Assembly: GCA_905205995.1 (NCBI GenBank)
Contig: CAJLFU010000061.1
Span: 1 to 8,026, forward strand
DNA: 8,026 nt
From: an uncultured Haemophilus sp.
GTDB taxonomy: Bacteria; Pseudomonadota; Gammaproteobacteria; Enterobacterales; Pasteurellaceae
Direction of reading: 5' to 3'
Numbering within the stretch: the first letter of the stretch is position 1; each line of letters opens with the position of its first letter. Below the pieces are notes generated by a model. That model searched no databases. It saw only the letters and a list, made by a program, of their open reading frames with translations, and was not told the origin of the DNA. A program made the translations under genes and the position numbers. Below, one piece after another: positions 5,891 to 8,026 of this stretch.

Positions 5891-5925
5891 AAAACGCTAG
5901 GTTTGATGCCTAGCGTTTTATTTTT
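5891..5925. terminator. Bidirectional terminator between the mutase gene and murQ
   Basis: AAAACGCTAGG (5891-5901) pairs perfectly with CCTAGCGTTTT (5909-5919), an 11-bp stem with a 7-nt loop. On the plus strand the stem runs into TTTTATTTTT. On the minus strand it runs into TTTTTTATTATTTA. Both convergent genes end within 25 bp of it, so one hairpin can stop both. Confidence 0.9.
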
Positions 5926-5927
5926 GC

Positions 5928-6836
5928 TTATTTCAATGCAAGTTGTAACTTGCCCTGATGTTTTTCTAATAAAGCCTCTGCTTGAGCACGATCTAATCCA
6001 CTCAGAATCATCATAATCGCTAATTTCGCATTTTGATCAGCCTGCTTTAATGTCTCTTCTGCGAGAGCCTTATCGCAATCCGTAGCTTGCATGACGATAC
6101 GAATGGCACGAGCTTTCAGTTTTTCATTACTTGCCTGAACATCCACCATTAAATTTTGATAGCATTTACCCATTAAGATCATGGAAGCCGTAGTAAGCAT
6201 ATTCAGTACTAATTTTTGTGCTGTACCTGATTTTAAACGGCTCGAACCAGTCAGTACTTCTGGCCCCACTACTGTATCAATGGCAATATCCACAATATTC
6301 GCCATCGCTGAATTCGGATTACTTGCAATCGAAACAGTCACTGAACCTAAACTTTTCGCATATTCCAATGCACCAATCACATAAGGTGTTCGTCCACTGG
6401 CTGCAATACCCACCAACACATCTTTTGAGGAAAATTGAATGGTTTGTAAGTCAACCACGGCTTGTGCTTTACTGTCTTCCGCCCCTTCAATTGGATGACG
6501 CAATGCGCGCTCACCGCCTGCAATAATACCTTTTACCATTTCAGGTGACACGCCAAATGTTGGCGGGCATTCAGAAGCATCGAGTACGCCTAATCGACCA
6601 CTGGTTCCGGCGCCAATATAGGCTAATCGACCACCTTGTTGAAATGCTGAAACAATACATTCGACCGCTTGGGCGATTTGAGGTAAACATTTTTCAATTG
6701 CCAAAGGTACTTGTTTATCTTCCTCATTCATTAACTGCACAATTTCCAATGCAGACAAACTATCCACATGCATGGAATTGGGATTCCGTTGTTCAGTAAT
6801 TAAAGTTGAAAGGGTTTGTAATAAATTTTCTGCCAT
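5928..6836 (-). CDS. murQ: N-acetylmuramic acid 6-phosphate etherase
   Basis: MurQ cleaves the lactyl ether of MurNAc 6-phosphate, giving GlcNAc 6-phosphate and D-lactate. It is the second step in re-using anhydro-MurNAc released from peptidoglycan. The 302-residue protein has an SIS sugar-phosphate domain with the phosphate-binding segment GAGTSGRLG (75-83). The catalytic acid is Glu89 in DASECPP, with a second acidic residue, Glu120, in EGAED. These match E. coli Glu83 and Glu114 with the same 31-residue spacing. The GCKR-type signature GPEVLTGSSRLKSGTAQK is at 191-208, and a helical UBA-like C-terminal end follows. The start lies 3 bp after the anmK stop, and its AAAGGA site is inside the last anmK codons, suggesting translational coupling. 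No murP or murR lies beside it, which suits recycling of internal wall fragments more than uptake of external MurNAc. Confidence 0.97.
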   Translation of the reverse strand: MAENLLQTLSTLITEQRNPNSMHVDSLSALEIVQLMNEEDKQVPLAIEKCLPQIAQAVECIVSAFQQGGRLAYIGAGTSGRLGVLDASECPPTFGVSPEMVKGIIAGGERALRHPIEGAEDSKAQAVVDLQTIQFSSKDVLVGIAASGRTPYVIGALEYAKSLGSVTVSIASNPNSAMANIVDIAIDTVVGPEVLTGSSRLKSGTAQKLVLNMLTTASMILMGKCYQNLMVDVQASNEKLKARAIRIVMQATDCDKALAEETLKQADQNAKLAIMMILSGLDRAQAEALLEKHQGKLQLALK

Positions 6837-6839
6837 GGT

Positions 6840-7958
6840 TTATTCCTTTGGAAAAATCGCCCCTAAACTGACCGCACTTGTGGCGCCCGTCACACTCGGC
6901 AAGTTAGCAGGTAAATTATGCATACGACGATAGGCCAACCAAGCAAAAGCTGCCGCTTCCACATAATCGATATCAAGTTCTAATTCAGTCGTCAGTTGAA
7001 TACGCCAATTTGGTAATGCCTGTTTTAAACTATTCATGATCGCCTGATTTTTAGCACCTCCGCCACAAACAAGTAATCGACATGGTAATGTCGTCTGAAT
7101 ATTGTTAAGGGCTAAAACAATGCTTTGCACGGTAAATTCAGCCAAAGTTGCTTGCACATCTTGTGGTAAAAGTGCGGTCGTTTTGCGTGCTATTTTTTGA
7201 ATTTTATTCTCTAGCCAAGCCAAATTAAATAATTCACGCCCCGTGCTTTTCGGTGGTGGAAGCTGAAAGAAATCCTCATCTAATAATGCCGCTAACAAAT
7301 CTGGATTCACTTGACCTGAAGCCGCCCATTCACCATTTTTATCGTAGGCTTTACCTTGATGCTTTTCGATCCATTGGTCAAGCAAGGTATTACCGGTTCC
7401 CGTATCAAAGCCAATGACAGGCTGTTCGGGTATCAATAAGGATACATTACTAATACCGCCAATATTCAGCACCACGGTTGCCCAATGAGGATCAAAAAAT
7501 ACTGCTTGATGAAAAGCGGGCACTAAAGGTGCGCCTTGTCCACCAAATGCCATATCTTTACGGCGCAAATCACCCACAACCGTAATACCTGTTTTAGCGG
7601 CTAATAAATTCATATCACCGATTTGCATGGTAAACGGAAATTGACCTTTTGGGGAATGCCACACTGTTTGGCCATGGCAGCCAATGGCTTCGATCTGCTC
7701 AGGTTTTAACTGATGTTTACGTAAAAAGGCATTGACGCAATCGGCATAAAGTAAACCAAATTGATGATCGAGTTCACCCAATGCTTGTAACGACGTTTCA
7801 CCCGATTGAATAAGTGCGGTCACTTTTTCGCGTAAATTTGCCGGCATCGGCGTAAAATCTGCTGCAATTAATTTGGTTTGATTCGATTGGATGTCAGTAA
7901 GGGCAATATCCACCCCGTCAAGGCTGGTGCCAGACATAATACCAAGATAATAAGTCAT
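6840..7958 (-). CDS. anmK: Anhydro-N-acetylmuramic acid kinase
   Basis: AnmK hydrolyses the 1,6-anhydro ring of anhydro-MurNAc while phosphorylating it with ATP, giving MurNAc 6-phosphate for MurQ. The 372-residue protein (E. coli about 369) belongs to the ASKHA kinase fold. Visible motifs are GIMSGTSLDGVD (6-17, nucleotide phosphate loop), GCHGQTVWHSP (93-103), LNIGGISN (164-171), the catalytic-Asp motif GFDTGTGN (Asp185) and VCGGGAKN (297-304). The usual motif is DTGPGN as I recall it, so Thr188 is a small deviation. I start at the ATG at 7958. A TTG three codons upstream (7967) is possible, but it would leave a leader of only about 10 nt from the predicted promoter, and neither start has a strong ribosome site. 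It is the first gene of an anmK-murQ operon. Three USS cores lie inside it. Confidence 0.96.
   Translation of the reverse strand: MTYYLGIMSGTSLDGVDIALTDIQSNQTKLIAADFTPMPANLREKVTALIQSGETSLQALGELDHQFGLLYADCVNAFLRKHQLKPEQIEAIGCHGQTVWHSPKGQFPFTMQIGDMNLLAAKTGITVVGDLRRKDMAFGGQGAPLVPAFHQAVFFDPHWATVVLNIGGISNVSLLIPEQPVIGFDTGTGNTLLDQWIEKHQGKAYDKNGEWAASGQVNPDLLAALLDEDFFQLPPPKSTGRELFNLAWLENKIQKIARKTTALLPQDVQATLAEFTVQSIVLALNNIQTTLPCRLLVCGGGAKNQAIMNSLKQALPNWRIQLTTELELDIDYVEAAAFAWLAYRRMHNLPANLPSVTGATSAVSLGAIFPKE
6844..6849 (-). promoter_or_regulatory. murQ ribosome binding site inside anmK
   Basis: AAAGGA on the minus strand lies 7 bp from the murQ ATG and within the final codons of anmK, so ribosomes finishing anmK can start murQ directly. 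Confidence 0.75.
6871..6879 (-). repeat. DNA uptake signal (USS) core near the anmK 3' end
   Basis: Exact ACCGCACTT on the plus strand. On the anmK coding strand it is AAGTGCGGT, contributing to Thr-Ser-Ala-Val (residues 360-363). Confidence 0.9.
7170..7178 (+). repeat. DNA uptake signal (USS) core inside anmK
   Basis: Exact AAGTGCGGT on the plus strand. On the coding strand it is in frame and encodes Thr-Ala-Leu (residues 261-263). Confidence 0.9.
7812..7820 (+). repeat. DNA uptake signal (USS) core inside anmK
   Basis: Exact AAGTGCGGT on the plus strand. On the coding strand it is in frame and encodes Thr-Ala-Leu (residues 47-49). Confidence 0.9.
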
Positions 7959-7984
7959 AGTGTTCAATTCGTGAGTTTTTCAGA

Positions 7985-7990
7985 ATTATA
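7985..7990 (-). promoter_or_regulatory. -10 box of a putative anmK-murQ promoter
   Basis: A perfect TATAAT on the minus strand lies 26 bp upstream of the anmK ATG, in the setting CGCTATAATTC, nearly the same as at aroQ. Upstream is an A/T tract (about 7995-8014) that could act as an UP-like or weak -35 region (TTTTTT). The predicted start of transcription near 7978 gives a leader of about 20 nt. I see nothing else in the last 40 bp of the window. Confidence 0.5.
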
Positions 7991-8026
7991 GCGGATTTTA
8001 AAAAAATAAAAAAAGAGAGAACATTG

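Noticed and set aside
6181..6799. Plus-strand open frames of 67, 102 and 84 codons opposite murQ
   Set aside because: They are antisense shadows of the conserved murQ gene, overlapping one another in different frames, without ribosome sites.
7959..7967. TTG start for anmK three codons upstream of the ATG
   Set aside because: Weak start codon, no ribosome site, and only about 10 nt from the predicted transcription start. It is not excluded, but the ATG is preferred.
1..8026. Mobile elements, CRISPR arrays, tRNA, rRNA, toxin-antitoxin or phage genes, and novel defence systems
   Set aside because: No spaced direct repeats, transposase or integrase motifs, cloverleaf-like sequences or defence domains were seen. 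All larger frames are accounted for by housekeeping genes and one lipoprotein.

Overview
The window reads as an ordinary chromosomal segment of a Pasteurellaceae bacterium of the Haemophilus type. The main sign is ten exact copies of the Haemophilus DNA uptake signal (USS) core AAGTGCGGT or its complement in 8 kb, where roughly 0.06 would be expected by chance in random sequence. Codon use is AT-rich, and every recognisable protein resembles gammaproteobacterial housekeeping families. My recollection is that in H. influenzae Rd menB-menC-aroQ-accB-accC are contiguous, while the phospho-sugar mutase gene and the murQ locus lie elsewhere. If so, this is another Haemophilus-like species such as H. 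parainfluenzae. That is an inference.

Left part, minus strand (transcribed right to left): menB, menC, aroQ, accB and the first 67 codons of accC, which runs off the left edge. MenC and MenB are menaquinone enzymes. AroQ makes dehydroshikimate for chorismate, which feeds aromatic amino acids and menaquinone. AccB and AccC are the biotin carrier and biotin carboxylase of acetyl-CoA carboxylase. Two hairpins interrupt this run. A perfect 17-bp USS-dyad hairpin sits between menB and menC, and a 10-bp hairpin with a U-tract sits between accB and accC. A second USS dyad lies in the accB leader.

Middle, plus strand: a GTG-started gene for a small outer-membrane lipoprotein of unknown function diverges from menB and ends at a clear intrinsic terminator. 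A 552-residue alpha-D-phosphohexomutase follows (phosphoglucomutase, PGM2/PgcA-like), ending at a hairpin that serves the convergent murQ as well.

Right part, minus strand: anmK then murQ, 3 bp apart, a two-gene operon recycling anhydro-N-acetylmuramic acid from the cell wall into N-acetylglucosamine 6-phosphate.

I saw no mobile element, CRISPR array, tRNA, rRNA, phage gene or novel multi-gene system. The points of interest are regulatory: uptake signals doubling as hairpins inside operons, a lineage-restricted lipoprotein, and the substrate assignment of the mutase. Three gene starts (menC, menB, aroQ) are best placed downstream of the longest reading frame, as judged by ribosome binding sites, and anmK is best started at an ATG rather than an upstream TTG.
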